From Cutaneotrichosporon cavernicola (lineage: Eukaryota > Basidiomycota > Tremellomycetes > Trichosporonales > Trichosporonaceae), in NCBI RefSeq assembly GCF_030864355.1, contig NC_083399.1, positions 248,001 to 312,000 of the forward strand: a stretch of 64,000 bases of DNA, read 5' to 3'. The position numbers and the translations under genes were made by a program. Under the pieces are notes generated by a model. That model was not told the DNA's origin. It made no database searches and worked only from the letters and a program-made list of their open reading frames with translations. Positions 1 through 10,776 of this stretch are shown here, piece by piece. The stretch's first letter is position 1; every line of letters starts with the position of its first letter.

Positions 1-743
1 TGCGCAATCCGCGCAACGTACGCATCCACAGCCACCTTGAGTACCGCCTCGTCCTCACCTCCCTCGAGGGCCCGAATATTGTCTACGCGCTTCTGCCGCT
101 CCGTGTCGGCCAGCAGAACAGCGTCGACAACACTGATATCCGTGTCGAACACGTCGAGCTGCGCGACGTAGAGCGTCCGGATATTCTCCGGAAATCCTAC
201 GAGGCTCTTGTCCCCGATGACGCTCAGTAGTGTACTCTTGCCTGTGCCATTGCGCCCCACCATACCGTAGTGCACACCAGCCTTGAGCCACAGCCGCGCA
301 TCGACCAGCAAGTCGGCATCGTCAATCGTGACGTTGACATTACGCAGGTTGACTTCCTTGCTGAGTGTCGTGATCGTGGCTGCGTGAAACCGGCTCTGCT
401 GCGAGTACGCATTGACAACCGGCTTGCCCGGCGCCTTCTCCTTCCGCTTCTTCTTGCTCGGCGTCGAAGGGCGGGACGACTCGGCGGACGATGCTGAGGG
501 CGGCAGCAACCTCGGTAAATTGCTCGCACCGTTGGCAGGTGGTGCTGATTCGAGGGTGAGGCGCTCAAACATGGCATCGAGCTCGCGTGGTTCCATGCCA
601 AGGAACGGCTCGAGCGCCAGGCGCACCTCCTCGGGAGTGTGTTTGCCAGCAACCACGGTGCCAAGGTAGGCGACGGTGCCGTCGTCAAGCGTTTCACGGA
701 CTTGAGGCGGCGCGGCGGCCACGACTTGCTCGATAGTGATCAT
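1..743 (-). CDS. ABCF-family ATPase (N-terminal part, cut by window start)
   Basis: The minus-strand frame is open from an ATG at 743 to the window edge, about 247 codons, so only the N-terminal third of a typical 600-800 aa ABCF protein is present. It begins MITIEQVV. A helical region is followed by a Lys-rich linker (SKKKRKEKAPGK) and then the first nucleotide-binding domain. The Walker A motif is GRNGTGKST, preceded by LLVDARLWLKAGVHYGMVG. ABCF proteins have no membrane segments and act on ribosomes (Gcn20, Arb1, New1 and ABCF3 are relatives). The N-terminal region does not let me choose a subgroup. No intron is needed in the visible part. The second ATPase domain lies outside the window. 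Confidence 0.85.
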   Translation of the reverse strand, partial: MITIEQVVAAAPPQVRETLDDGTVAYLGTVVAGKHTPEEVRLALEPFLGMEPRELDAMFERLTLESAPPANGASNLPRLLPPSASSAESSRPSTPSKKKRKEKAPGKPVVNAYSQQSRFHAATITTLSKEVNLRNVNVTIDDADLLVDARLWLKAGVHYGMVGRNGTGKSTLLSVIGDKSLVGFPENIRTLYVAQLDVFDTDISVVDAVLLADTERQKRVDNIRALEGGEDEAVLKVAVDAYVARIA

Positions 744-1097
744 GCTGTGGGAAAGGGGATTGGGTGTGGATCTGGTAATATGGAGGGCTTAAGCTTGTAG
801 GGAGAGATGGAGGCGGACGTGAAAAGGTCGTAAGGTCGTAAGTTGACAGAGTCGGTGTGCGTTGTAGATGATTATAAGTGGTAGGTGTGCTACCAGCGCT
901 TGAAACGGCACCGAGGATGTCGAGTAAATGCCAAGACAAGTCTCAATGAGGCTGGAGTGATGGTGGGCCTTGGTGTGAGTTGCTTCGGATCCGAATGACG
1001 ATCAGCCAAATCGGGCCGAGATAGACGGAGTGAGAACGATCTCCGATATGTCACTACAAAAATGAAGGCAAAAAACATTCCAACATCGGAACAAATA
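744..1097. other. Intergenic, ABCF promoter side
   Basis: This stretch lies between the ABCF start codon and the tRNA gene. I see no coding potential or repeat in it. It should hold the ABCF promoter and 5' UTR. Confidence 0.5.
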
Positions 1098-1197
1098 GGG
1101 CGTGTAGCTCAGTTGGTAGAGCGTTCCATTCGCATGGCGTCTTCACGACATCAAAGTGGATTTGGAAAGGTCTTTGGTTCGATTCCTAACTCGTCCA
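1098..1197 (+). tRNA. tRNA-Ala(CGC) with a 27-nt intron
   Basis: A cloverleaf can be drawn after removing 1135-1161. The acceptor stem GGGCGTG pairs with CTCGTCC and contains G3-U70, the alanine identity pair, plus a U6-U67 mismatch that yeast tRNA-Ala also has. The D stem GCTC/GAGC is perfect. The anticodon stem is TTCCA/TGGAA and the loop carries CGC at 1131-1133, which reads GCG. The intron lies directly after A37, the canonical eukaryotic site. The T arm has TTCGATT with one U-U mismatch in the stem (1175 against 1187). The discriminator base is A1197. A T run follows at 1206-1210. Confidence 0.88.
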
Positions 1198-1205
1198 GTG
1201 TTCTC

Positions 1206-1210
1206 TTTTT
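1206..1210 (+). terminator. Pol III terminator of tRNA-Ala
   Basis: A run of five T residues (TTCTCTTTTTG) lies 9 nt past the tRNA discriminator base. This is the usual RNA polymerase III stop signal. Confidence 0.75.
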
Positions 1211-1495
1211 GAAAAGGCTCTTCATCCTTCTGAGTTTGGCACTCGAGCTGTGTACAGTGTGTCACGTCTCGAGATGACAACTATGAATAGAGACCAGATG
1301 AATGTTAGGCGCATTTCGTCTCATTGTCCACTAGCCTAGGCTCTCCATCCTCTTGCTCTGCCTTCCTCTCAAACATCAACACTACCTCGTGTAGACTCGA
1401 CTCTGTTCAACACCCCTGATAGTTCACTCTCATTTAAACCATGGATCCTCCTCCTCCCTCCTTCTCTCCATCCCTCATCCTCACCTCTCCTCACG

Positions 1496-2623
1496 ATGAG
1501 TCACGAAACCGGTGCTGAGCAGCCCGTAGCAACTCTACCAGAGGCTCCCCTCATCATCGAGTACAAGGGTAACCCTCTCATCGACATCGTCGCCTTCCCT
1601 CATATCGTGGAGCGCATCGCCGACTTGGCCGATCTCCCTACCTCACTCCGCCTGCGTACGACGTGCCGTCGCCTCCGCAACCGCACCGACAAGCGTCTCT
1701 TCCAGCACGTTCTCCTCTGGGTCTCAGGCTTCTCCAACAGGTGCTACGCGTCCACGACTGATGGTCGCAGCGCGCGCCTCCCCATGACCCCCATTCCGAC
1801 AACCCCCCACCCCGAGGCTTACGATTTTGGGCACACGACTCAGGAGCCGGTCTCCAGCATCAACTCGGTCACCAAGTACGCGCGCACCGTCGACGTCATG
1901 GCCCCTGGTCTCAACCCGGTCATGCTGCCCGCCCTCTCGAGCGGCACCCTCGTGCGCACGTCGTCGGCCTTCCCTCTCCTTCCAGCTCCCGAGGTTGAGG
2001 AGCGCTACCTCGACACCCGATACCACACTGACCAGCTCCAGCTCTACTTTCCTGGCCCCAAGAGATGGGTCGTCCACATCACCTTCAACGACAGATGGCC
2101 CTACGGTCCGGGAGACCTAATCCACATCACCAATAATGTCAAGGACTCGCACGATACGATGACTCTCACCCTCGTCCTTCACCCGATCGATGGAGCTGCC
2201 AACGTGGCTGAGGGTGGCAAGACTCTAGATATCTTCTTTCCCAAGGTCCTGTCGGGTGACAGCCCCCTCATTTCGGGCGTCACCGTTGTTGGTCTGGAAG
2301 CGTGCAGTCCCGAGCTCATGGGTCTTCCCGAAGCCACTCCAGCTCAAGTCGAGGCGGAACTCGATCGGATTTGTCGGCCAGGCTACCCGATCTCTTTCCT
2401 CACGATGGACGAGTGGGTCGCTACTACCAGCGCCCGCGAAGTCGAGGTCCCGGAGCACATGGTGAGATTCATAAGTGACCTCTGGGTGGAGCCCGAGGAG
2501 AAGTATGGGCTGTGGGATGCCCATGCCGATGAGGGCCCGGCCAACGACGAGGAAGATGTCGCCCATGACGACGGCACCCACGTCCACGGCGACCGCACCT
2601 GCCCTCGTTGTGTAATCACGTAG
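1496..2623 (+). CDS. F-box-like protein, family copy A
   Basis: Intronless, 375 aa. One of four paralogues in this window. An F-box-like helix pair lies near residues 29-72 (VAFPHIVERIADL, then LRLRTTCRRLRNRTDKRLF). A middle block reads VVGLEACSPELMGLPEA, a C-terminal block reads FLTMDEW, followed by EVPEHMVR. The last 50 residues are acidic and end with CPRCVIT. All three blocks recur in the copies at 2824, 27179 and 35276. F-box proteins usually link Skp1-Cullin1 ubiquitin ligases to substrates, but here no substrate-binding repeat (WD40, LRR) can be seen, so a ligase role is only inferred. A pyrimidine-rich leader precedes the ATG. Confidence 0.75.
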   Translation: MSHETGAEQPVATLPEAPLIIEYKGNPLIDIVAFPHIVERIADLADLPTSLRLRTTCRRLRNRTDKRLFQHVLLWVSGFSNRCYASTTDGRSARLPMTPIPTTPHPEAYDFGHTTQEPVSSINSVTKYARTVDVMAPGLNPVMLPALSSGTLVRTSSAFPLLPAPEVEERYLDTRYHTDQLQLYFPGPKRWVVHITFNDRWPYGPGDLIHITNNVKDSHDTMTLTLVLHPIDGAANVAEGGKTLDIFFPKVLSGDSPLISGVTVVGLEACSPELMGLPEATPAQVEAELDRICRPGYPISFLTMDEWVATTSAREVEVPEHMVRFISDLWVEPEEKYGLWDAHADEGPANDEEDVAHDDGTHVHGDRTCPRCVIT

Positions 2624-2823
2624 ATGATCCCTCCTGCCTAGAGCAGTAGAATTAGTTTTGTCCTCTCTGCGAACAATGCAGATATACCCTCGCCCCGAAT
2701 TTACTTCATATTGGTCGTGTAGATCGCCTCGCCACAAACAACATCACATAGTATCCATACCATAACAGTCCATCTCACTCCTGTTCTAGTCGCCGACCGT
2801 GTCGTCGCATGTCGCCCAACCTC

Positions 2824-4353
2824 TTAGACAGATTTCGCGGGTCGCCACTGGGCCACAACACCATCTTGCTCTGCCCGCCACTCGTCAAACGTCACAAAAA
2901 GCATGGTCTCAGCGACCTCGTGTGCGCGGTCGACCTCGTTGCGGTTCCAATGCCAGTTCTCGTCAGCCGAACTACCAAATTCCGCATCTGCAACCGGGAT
3001 CTCATACACCCGAGAGCGCAGAGCGCCCTGCCAGACTGGAGGGATGGCAATACCTTCCCCCATCTCACTGATACCACTGAGGCATCGGATCGTTCGATCG
3101 TGGAGTGGCTGGCGGCCTGGATAGAGCGTCGTACCAGCCATCAGACCGATGTAGATGGGGTGACATTGTTCTGCACCGACAATAGTGAGCCTCGCCCCGC
3201 CAGCGAGCCACGGCACCAAGGTTTGCATTAAGGGTAGGAGGACGTCGAACCGGTCCACCCATCCTTTGCGACGGCTGTAGTCGCCATATGCTTCACCTTG
3301 GGGGGAAAGGATGAGGGTGATGTTCCGGATATTGTGGGAGCGCTTTGCGCCTCGCAGCCTCAGGCTGGTGGGTTCGACGTTGCTGTGCTGTGCAAATGAC
3401 AGATGAAGGACATAGTCGGTACACTCGCCGGTAGCGTGGATGAACTCCATGCCTGTGGAAAGCGGGGCCGTCAAGTCGATGTAATCGACCAGAATTGTCG
3501 TGGGTGGATGTGGCATCGACGCGTCGGCGCGTCGCACAATGTCGGGGTTCTTGAGGAGCGTGGCGGCAGGCCACGGGGGGCCCTCGCACCACTGGTAGCG
3601 GCGGAACACCCTAGCTGAATACCCCGAGAAGCAACGGCCATCGAAATAAATGTCCAATGCTCGTGTGTGTGTGAGTTTGGCAGAGTGGTCGATACATTCC
3701 GCGTCCATTCGTGGTTGTAGTGGGAGGCGGGTACGCATGTCCGGCGCCCAATACTCGACCAAGGGGTAATTATTGAGGGCGACGATGGCAACGTGTGCGA
3801 AGAGAACTGCGTCGGCGCAAGAGCGTGCGCCCTTGCTCACTTGTCGGAAGGCCATGAGTTCGTATGGCTCACTGGCCGCAATAATCGCGTCGAGGAGGTG
3901 CGGAAACGCATTGCTGTCGAGTAGCGGGTCGGTGTGGTTGTCGGTGTGGTTGTCGGTGTGGTTGTCGGTGTGGTTGTCGGTGTGGTTGTCGGTGTGGTTG
4001 TCGGTGTGGTTGTCGGTGTGGTTGTCGGTGTGGTTGTCGGTGTGGTTGTCGGTGTGGTTGTCGGCGTGGTTGTCGGCGTGGTTGTCGGTGTGGTTGTCGG
4101 CGTGGTTGTCGGTGTGGTTGTCGGTGTGGTTGTCGGCGTGGTTGTCGGCGTGGTTGTCGGCGTGGTTGTCGGTGTGGTTGTCGTTGTGGCTGTCAGGGAG
4201 GGGCGGGGAGGGGCGTCGCCGGCTCGGCCAAGCGCAGGTCGCCAGCAATGCAGAGAGCGCTCGAAGGATGAGTGCTGACATGTGGGGGATGGTGTGAATG
4301 AGACCTCGAACGTGATCTGGGACTGTGGCGATGATGGTGGAGCTTCGGAACAT
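2824..4353 (-). CDS. F-box-like protein, family copy B, with DNHT/DNHA repeats
   Basis: Intronless, 509 aa. The N-terminus contains a hydrophobic stretch (MSALILRALSALLA) and then about 21 tetrapeptides DNHT or DNHA encoded by the minisatellite at 3931-4194. The family F-box-like segment follows directly (LLDSNAFPHLLDAII). The middle block is LTIVGAEQCHPIYIGL and the C-terminal block is FVTFDEW. The other family members have no repeat, so the repeat looks like an insertion just upstream of the F-box. The only upstream ATGs lie before the array, so the repeat is most likely translated if the gene is used; a shorter start inside the F-box (MAFRQVSK) would remove the conserved AFPH motif. The His/Asp-rich repeat could bind metal, which is speculation. 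Confidence 0.7.
   Translation of the reverse strand: MFRSSTIIATVPDHVRGLIHTIPHMSALILRALSALLATCAWPSRRRPSPPLPDSHNDNHTDNHADNHADNHADNHTDNHTDNHADNHTDNHADNHADNHTDNHTDNHTDNHTDNHTDNHTDNHTDNHTDNHTDNHTDNHTDPLLDSNAFPHLLDAIIAASEPYELMAFRQVSKGARSCADAVLFAHVAIVALNNYPLVEYWAPDMRTRLPLQPRMDAECIDHSAKLTHTRALDIYFDGRCFSGYSARVFRRYQWCEGPPWPAATLLKNPDIVRRADASMPHPPTTILVDYIDLTAPLSTGMEFIHATGECTDYVLHLSFAQHSNVEPTSLRLRGAKRSHNIRNITLILSPQGEAYGDYSRRKGWVDRFDVLLPLMQTLVPWLAGGARLTIVGAEQCHPIYIGLMAGTTLYPGRQPLHDRTIRCLSGISEMGEGIAIPPVWQGALRSRVYEIPVADAEFGSSADENWHWNRNEVDRAHEVAETMLFVTFDEWRAEQDGVVAQWRPAKSV
3931..4194. repeat. 12-bp minisatellite, 21 perfect-length units plus one degenerate unit
   Basis: The unit is GGYGTGGTTGTC on the plus strand. 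Units carry either T or C at the third base, giving DNHT or DNHA on the minus strand. Perfect-length units run 3931-4182 and a degenerate one follows to 4194. All six frames are open because 12 is a multiple of three and the unit has no stop. Confidence 0.95.
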
Positions 4354-4830
4354 CCTCGGTTCCCTTGGAAGAGCTCCGAAGCCATCTGGCTGATGTAGCT
4401 GTGCCCAAGCGTCTCTCTACTTGCTGGCTTTTGGTGACCTGCCCATCTGCTGATCGAGAAACAAGTCAAGCTTGCGCTATGGCCATCTCAACCAGGTCCT
4501 TCACCGCCCACAGGCACGAGCCGCTATCAGCTTGGTTATCTCTACGACGGTAACGCAATCGTAGATCTCACGTTGGTGGTGTGCGGCCAGAGGACCCAAA
4601 CTCGTATCGGAATACGTCATTGCAGACTAGCCGTTGAGATGCAATGTGCCATCACGTGAGAACAGTGGTATTCTACGCGGCCCTCCCGTCCCTCCCGTCT
4701 CGATCACATGGACCATAATGTCTTAGACAGTCACAAGGGCCATAATGTCTTAGACAGTGTTAATGAATGAACTGAGTGCATCTGCAATTATAGACAGCAC
4801 AGCACAACTACAGCGGCTACGAGGGTTCTA
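4354..4830. other. Intergenic with a 19-bp direct repeat
   Basis: This is the promoter side of F-box copy B. It holds a perfect direct repeat CCATAATGTCTTAGACAGT at 4713-4731 and 4740-4758 (period 27). I see nothing else in it. Confidence 0.6.
4713..4758. repeat. 19-bp direct repeat, two copies
   Basis: CCATAATGTCTTAGACAGT occurs at 4713 and again at 4740, separated by 8 bp. It lies about 360 bp upstream of the F-box copy B start codon, so it could be a regulatory site or a small duplication. Confidence 0.85.
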
Positions 4831-7793
4831 TCACTGACTCGGATGGAGCTGCGACTCGGCAAGAGCCGCCGGCTCGATAAAGCTCTCCTCCTCGGAGGGG
4901 ATGCTCACGACGTTGCCGCCTGAGCGGGACTCGAGCGTGTCCCCGACGCCAAAGCTGTCGCGTGACCCGCCCGGGTGGATCTGTGACTCTTCGAGCGCCG
5001 GCATTGCGCCAAACGATAGCCCAGAGTGAGGTTCAGGCTCGAGCTGTGACTCTTCCATTGCGGCCTCAATCTGTGTCGGCAGAGCGGATGCGTATTGGAG
5101 GCTGTTGCGGCCACGCGGTGGGGGCGAGAGTGGGGTTTGAGTGGGCGGTGAGCGCGGGGGCGGCGTGAGCTGCGTGAGGGGGTACGACTGGTTGCCGATC
5201 TTGATCGTTGATGGCCGGAAGGAGATGCCGCGGCGGGCGCGCGACACTGCTGCCTGGGGCTCTGGGAGGAACTGGGACTCGGCCTGCGCTGCACTCATCA
5301 TCGAGCGATCATCGACCACACTCTCTGGGAAAACGCCACTCTCCGGGATAACGGAGACTCCTCCCCGAGTCATGTCATAGTTGGCCGTCCTCTCGTGAGG
5401 CAGCACTCCGCTCTCGGGCAAGACAGAGACTGCGGGGCCGCCATACGGCGATGTGGACGTGTTCCAGTCTGTGGAGGGGCCGGGGCTTCCATTCGAAGGA
5501 CTGTTCGTACCACGACCAAGGAGACGCTGCAGGGTCGGCGACTTGGCCGGACTTGAGGGCAGCGTAGCGGTCCGCGGTCCACTAAAGGTTGGCCGCACTG
5601 GTGTTGCTGGATTCGAGCCCTCGTTGGATGATGTACGTCCAGTCTTCTTGTCGATGTACTGCCTAATGGCCCGGCCTCGTGGGTTAGTAGTGCTGACGTT
5701 TCTTGGATCGATGTCTTGACCTGTCGTCCAGATAGTGAGGGCGCGGATTGGCCCGACAAAGTGGCGGCGACCTGGGAGTCAGCCAACTGGACGTCGGCAA
5801 CAACTTACCATATAGGAACCACGACGCGAGGAAAATAAGAAGCAGACCAGCGATCACCATTGGCAGGAAGCTGATGATCTCGCTTGCCTTTTCTGCTTGT
5901 CAGCCAAACCGGTAACCTGTCACTTGAACTCACGGCCATCCTTGGCCTCCGCGCCTATGGTTTTCCCATTGAATACTGTCAATGACAGGCAACCCTGGAT
6001 CAAAGAGAGAGACAGCCAGGCAATGGTGATGCAAGTGCAAGGCTTGCTGAGCCTGCCCAACGAAAAGTCGGAACGACCAACGTAACGAAGGTCGAGGCGA
6101 CATAACAGGTAGAGGACCAAGGGAAGTCCCTGGCCGTTAGTCTACGCACGCGACAAGTCGAACTCACGTAAGGGATGTTGATGAGGTAGAACTGGAACGC
6201 TTGGAGAAGAGAAAACCAGTTCTGATGGTTGACGAGCCATCCAGTAGTGGCCAGGAACATGGCCAGTAGAAGGGCAGTCATGGCCACCCACGGCTCTTTG
6301 TGCTTGTCGGTTCTCGCGAGGAACTTGGAGAAAGGAATGCCCTTGTCACGTGCCAGAGCGAAGATGAAGCGGGACGTGATGAGCGTCGATGCCAGGACCT
6401 GCGTCGTGGTACACAAAGTGGCGAGGATGGCAAATGCCAAAATACCAGATTTGCCAATGTCCATGATCCCTCCCAAAGGAACCTGTCATGTCAGTCGTCG
6501 TGTTCCCAATCCTCAAAGTAACACTTACAACTGGAAACGTAGCGTACAACCCGTTCGTGACCGGAATAAGGAACACGATGTACAGGATGACCAAGATGTA
6601 GACGTTGATGTAGTGATAGATACAGGTTGTCCACAAGACACGCGGCACCGTGCGTGATGGGTTCTGGGTCTCCTCAGCCATGCTGGTGTAAGAACAGTGA
6701 CGTTTCTCAGACTCACTGAATAGGAGCATCAATCGCAGTGACTCTAAGGGGAAGGCCCATGAAGATCATGCGCGACAGAGGATAGATCCACTTCTTTCGG
6801 TTCGGAAAGCCCCAGTTCTGGGGCGGGTTCCCGCCCAGAATGTCCATGAGTTTCGCTTGGGGACTGGTCCTGTGCGTTAGGATTGGGAACCTTGTGAGAG
6901 TACTCACGGAATCTTGACAGCGCATGTGATGAGCATACTATACGTTAGGATGATGACGATGACGTTGAAAATGCCGGCTGCGATCCAAAAGGTGCTCGTC
7001 CGCGCGATACGAGTCATAGTCAAGATGGCCACGAAGGAAACAAGTGAGAGGTAGAAGACGGGCTCCCACCATTCCTTGGGGTGCGCAGCTTCGCCAGTTA
7101 ATTGATTGGAATCCGGGAAAGCCATGGACGTGTAGATGGACTTGAGGCTGATAGTCACGGCGTACATGTAGCTGATTGTCTGCGAATAGTTAGTAGGCTA
7201 TCCACTGTGGGACGTACCTTGCCCAAGTGCATGGCGAGGGTGAAACCAGCAACAACCCATGCCCACTGGCGCTCTCCGCCGACACCGTTGCGAGCAAGCT
7301 GCCACGCCCATGTCGCCATACCTCCAGCCACGGGGAAGGCGGAGACCAGTTCAGAAAACGGTCCGATGAGGCAAAGGTGGAAGAACGCGAGGAACGGGTA
7401 TCCGATAATCTGGGAGTGTCAACTTGGGTTCCGGCTGCCGTAATGGTCGTATCTGTTGTCTTTTCTACTAACAAACAATAGTGGGCCATCGTAAGCGTAC
7501 ATGGCCTGGTATCCGATGAAGTCGAAGATGGCCGAGGAGTGGCACACGTTCAAGCCTGCACTCGACCAGAAGCCGAGAGGCCGGCCGAGCGACACGTCGT
7601 ATCCGAGCATACGGAGGCGCTCATCGTCGGTGAGGGTTCCAGCCGGCAAGCGGGACTCCTCCTCTCCGACAGTCGGTTGAGTCCGATAGTCTTCACGACT
7701 GTCGTTGTCCTTGAACTCGTCGCTCGAGTTGGAAGGCATTGCGTCGGGGATGTAGGCGTATGGATAATGAGGAGGATTCAAACGTCCAGACAT
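4831..7793 (-). CDS. APC-superfamily amino acid/GABA/choline-type permease with long C-terminal tail
   Basis: Nine exons by hand splicing: 7473-7793, 7218-7409, 6908-7179, 6717-6869, 6529-6682, 6168-6482, 5934-6129, 5809-5892 and 4831-5771, giving 875 aa. All junctions are GT-AG and in phase; the intron at 7180-7217 has TACTAAC. Start MSGRLNPPHY, then TM1 near FIIGYPFLAFFHL and about twelve hydrophobic segments, with WFLYGRRHFVGP after the last one, a sequence typical of Uga4/Hnm1-like permeases. It should import amino acids, GABA or choline across the plasma membrane; the substrate cannot be chosen. The tail after WFLYG is about 310 residues, where family members usually have a few tens, and holds repeated LPESG and ESQ-x-x-P motifs. 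Confidence 0.82.
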
Positions 7794-8486
7794 CTTTCCA
7801 ACGCTCTTCTCTTCTCTTCTCTTCTCTCCTCCATCGCAAAGCCCCGACATATCGCTTTATACAGACTTCCCACGCAGATAGGCAGGGGCGAGGTGGAGGA
7901 GAGCAGGGACGTAAAGACGATCACGCACCACTCTGGCCCCGAATCATTCAGTGCCTGCGTCCTTTGCGGGATAAACCGTGGCTTTTGGATGGGGCCTCGA
8001 GACGCCACGGCACCACGGCACGACGCCACTTCAGGCGATCCCCCCGCAGATCTACAAGTTGAATGGCAGTAAGACATGTGGCATTTCTCAGGGTTAACTC
8101 AAAGCCGATTAAAAATCTCCGTCACTGTTTCTCAGGATATTATGAATTATGACCGCGCGTTAACCTTTCATTCAGTTGAATCCTTCCCGCATTCTACAGG
8201 GTAAAAAGTAGGTAAACTGTAACCCTTCGGCATGACCAGACTGATGGTTTGAGGAGAGTCATACTCCTCCCTTGACTTTAGTAGGTTTTGCACATCTGGG
8301 TTTCGGGAAGCCAGGTCCAAAGGTACAAATCACGGCATTCCATCACGGCATAACCCCCAAACATCCATTTTGAACAACAAACGACACTGCTCTACCAAGG
8401 TCTATTGAGGACTTCTTGGCGGTCAACTCTATCAAGCGGGAGAGATGGATACGCACTCCACCATTGTCAGTTTGGGTCTGCGCTGT

Positions 8487-8532
8487 ACCGGAAGTGACTG
8501 TGCGCTGTACCGTCAGTTCAGTCACTTCCGGT
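8487..8532. repeat. 13-bp perfect inverted repeat
   Basis: ACCGGAAGTGACT at 8487-8499 and its exact reverse complement at 8520-8532 are separated by 20 bp. The sequence GCGCTGTACCG also occurs twice here, overlapping the left arm and the spacer. Confidence 0.85.
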
Positions 8533-10734
8533 CCAAGTCCAAGCACAAACCCGTGTTCCTGGGCGAGCGACAAGTGTCCACCCTAGTCCACCCTAGCAGC
8601 GATCCCTAATCATCGCTTGTCATCCTCGGACGCAACTACCCTCTGTTCTTGCATGCTTAATCACAGCATGTCCTGGCAACGGTGCACAGTCAATTCCCGA
8701 TCGCCCGAGTACGACTCGTTTCAGCTCCCTTCCAGTAGGGTGTTGCGACCCAAACTGAGGCTGTGCCATCCATCCCTTGCCCCTCACCTTGTTGTCACAT
8801 TCTGCACCCAATGTGAGATAATCCCCGTGTTGGTCTGCGGGGTCGTCACTCATGCTTGACCCCAGGGCTTGGGACGGCTGTTGTTCACACTTGTAACAGA
8901 ACCGCCAGGGAAACCTGAGCCAAACCTTGGGTTGGATCTCCATGATAGGGCTGCTGAGGTGTGACATGTACCTAGGTAACTAGGTCAGCGTCTCTTGGGT
9001 GGAGCATGGCCCATGCTTGCGTCACGTCGTTGCAGTCGCAGCTCGGCGTCCAAGTGGGGCCGTCTGTGTTTGCAAGGCTCAGTGATGCCAAGTTGCAGTT
9101 GGTTACCAGTTCTCAATAATTCACCTGCGATCCTGCAAACTGCAGGGTTGCACCCTTGCTCTTCCTGTTGAGCAGCTCAGCGGCGCCATAAATTCCCAAG
9201 CCAAAGTGATTGAGGAGGGACGATGAATCGGTCAAGCCCTGTAATGGAACGGACAGCCATTCATAGTGTACAGATATATGTATAGCCTCTCAATTGCCGG
9301 ATTACTACCCTATGAACTGGGCCTTGCATTAGCCTCGGCAAGCACAGCTCACCCCATCTTATCAGGTGACGGCAGCGTCAAGCCATGTCCCTGACGCCAG
9401 AGACCATGCTATCCGTGGCACTCGGCTGACCAGATTCGAACAAGCGCACGACGTATCTTTTGGAAACTAGTCGCTTCACACACAGATGGCACAGACATTC
9501 CGCGCGATCACGCCCACCCTCCCGCTGTTCACGTACTAGGAATGCCCAGTAACTTACCAATGCCTCCCAAATCAGCTACGCACTACCTCCACGCACTCCG
9601 TCTGGAGTATTCTGCGCCGCAATGGCATTTTCCAACTGTTCCTCGCCACTGTTCCTCTCCAACTGGGTTAGGTTCGCACTCCGATGCCAGTGACATGGTG
9701 TGGCGCTCAACGGCAACTCTCCACGCAACTGGTTGGTGGCGTCGGCAGCCTATGTGAATGCTTTGAACTCTGTCTCAGCAATGCACACACTATGAGCCTA
9801 AGTGGCCGTTTCGAACGCTGTCTCCGCGTTATCCTGGTATGATGAGCTACCAGTGCAAGATGCGTTACATTGGGGCCGAAAGCCGCCAGTCACTCCGATA
9901 GTGTCAGGTCGTTCCTTGAAGCTTTTTGGTCGAATGGCTCACATCAGCGATTGTGGCACTGGTCGACTGCAGATCCGCCACAAGCAATGCATGTCATTAG
10001 CTGTCAACCCTCAGCTGATCAAAGCGGCAGCGCTACTTTTCTCTGTGTGATTGATGAACCAAGCCTCGAGGTTGAGGCGCGGAACGCCTTTCTCCACTCG
10101 AAGTGACCACCATCGCCATCTCTACGGACTCTCCAGGCGGCTGTGCCCGCTGCACAGACTGGGCAGGGGCCTTTGAAAGTTTTGCTACAGTATTCGGCTT
10201 CCCAGCGCCGACCAGCAGGCTCCTGAGACTGTAGGTGGTTACGGGTCTCGGTGCCCGCCGCTCCACAGTGCTGACAATCATGGCCACTAGCCAATCCTCT
10301 TGCAAACAATAATTCTCCCACCTCCATTCCCCACATTGCCACATTGACCACCTCCCCGCTCAGCCCGCCCATCCCAACCCACCATCTCGGTACGTCCAGT
10401 ATGGCGACAACACGTGCACGCTCCTGGCGGTGCTATTCTGACTTGCTATGTGCCCCGTCCTATGTTCCACGCCGCCGCTCACATGCCAGGCGGGTTGCAT
10501 GAAGCAGGACAGATTCGACACCTTCATCCAGGATACATCCCGGAGGCTTTTCGTGAAGCCCCTGTCATGCGCCACCTGGCGCCGCCCTACCTGTTGGCGT
10601 CCCTCAAGCCATGCGGTCTGAATGGCTTCGATCGCAAGGACGTGGCCGAGATTGATTGTTCGGCATGTCATCATGGAAGCCAAGGCGGTCATCAACGTGG
10701 TCATCAGGTATGTAATCGTGCAAGCTGTCAAGGT

Positions 10735-10776
10735 CATCGAGGATTTCATGAAGGCCATCGAGGATTTCATGAAGGC
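10735..10776. repeat. 21-bp tandem duplication
   Basis: The 21-bp unit starting CATCGAGGATTTCATGAAGG occurs at 10735-10755 and directly again at 10756-10776. It is in a short open frame that I do not believe to be a gene. Confidence 0.85.

Noticed and set aside
3931..4194. Repeat array as a CRISPR-like array
   Set aside because: Units are contiguous 12-mers without spacers, and the organism is a eukaryote.
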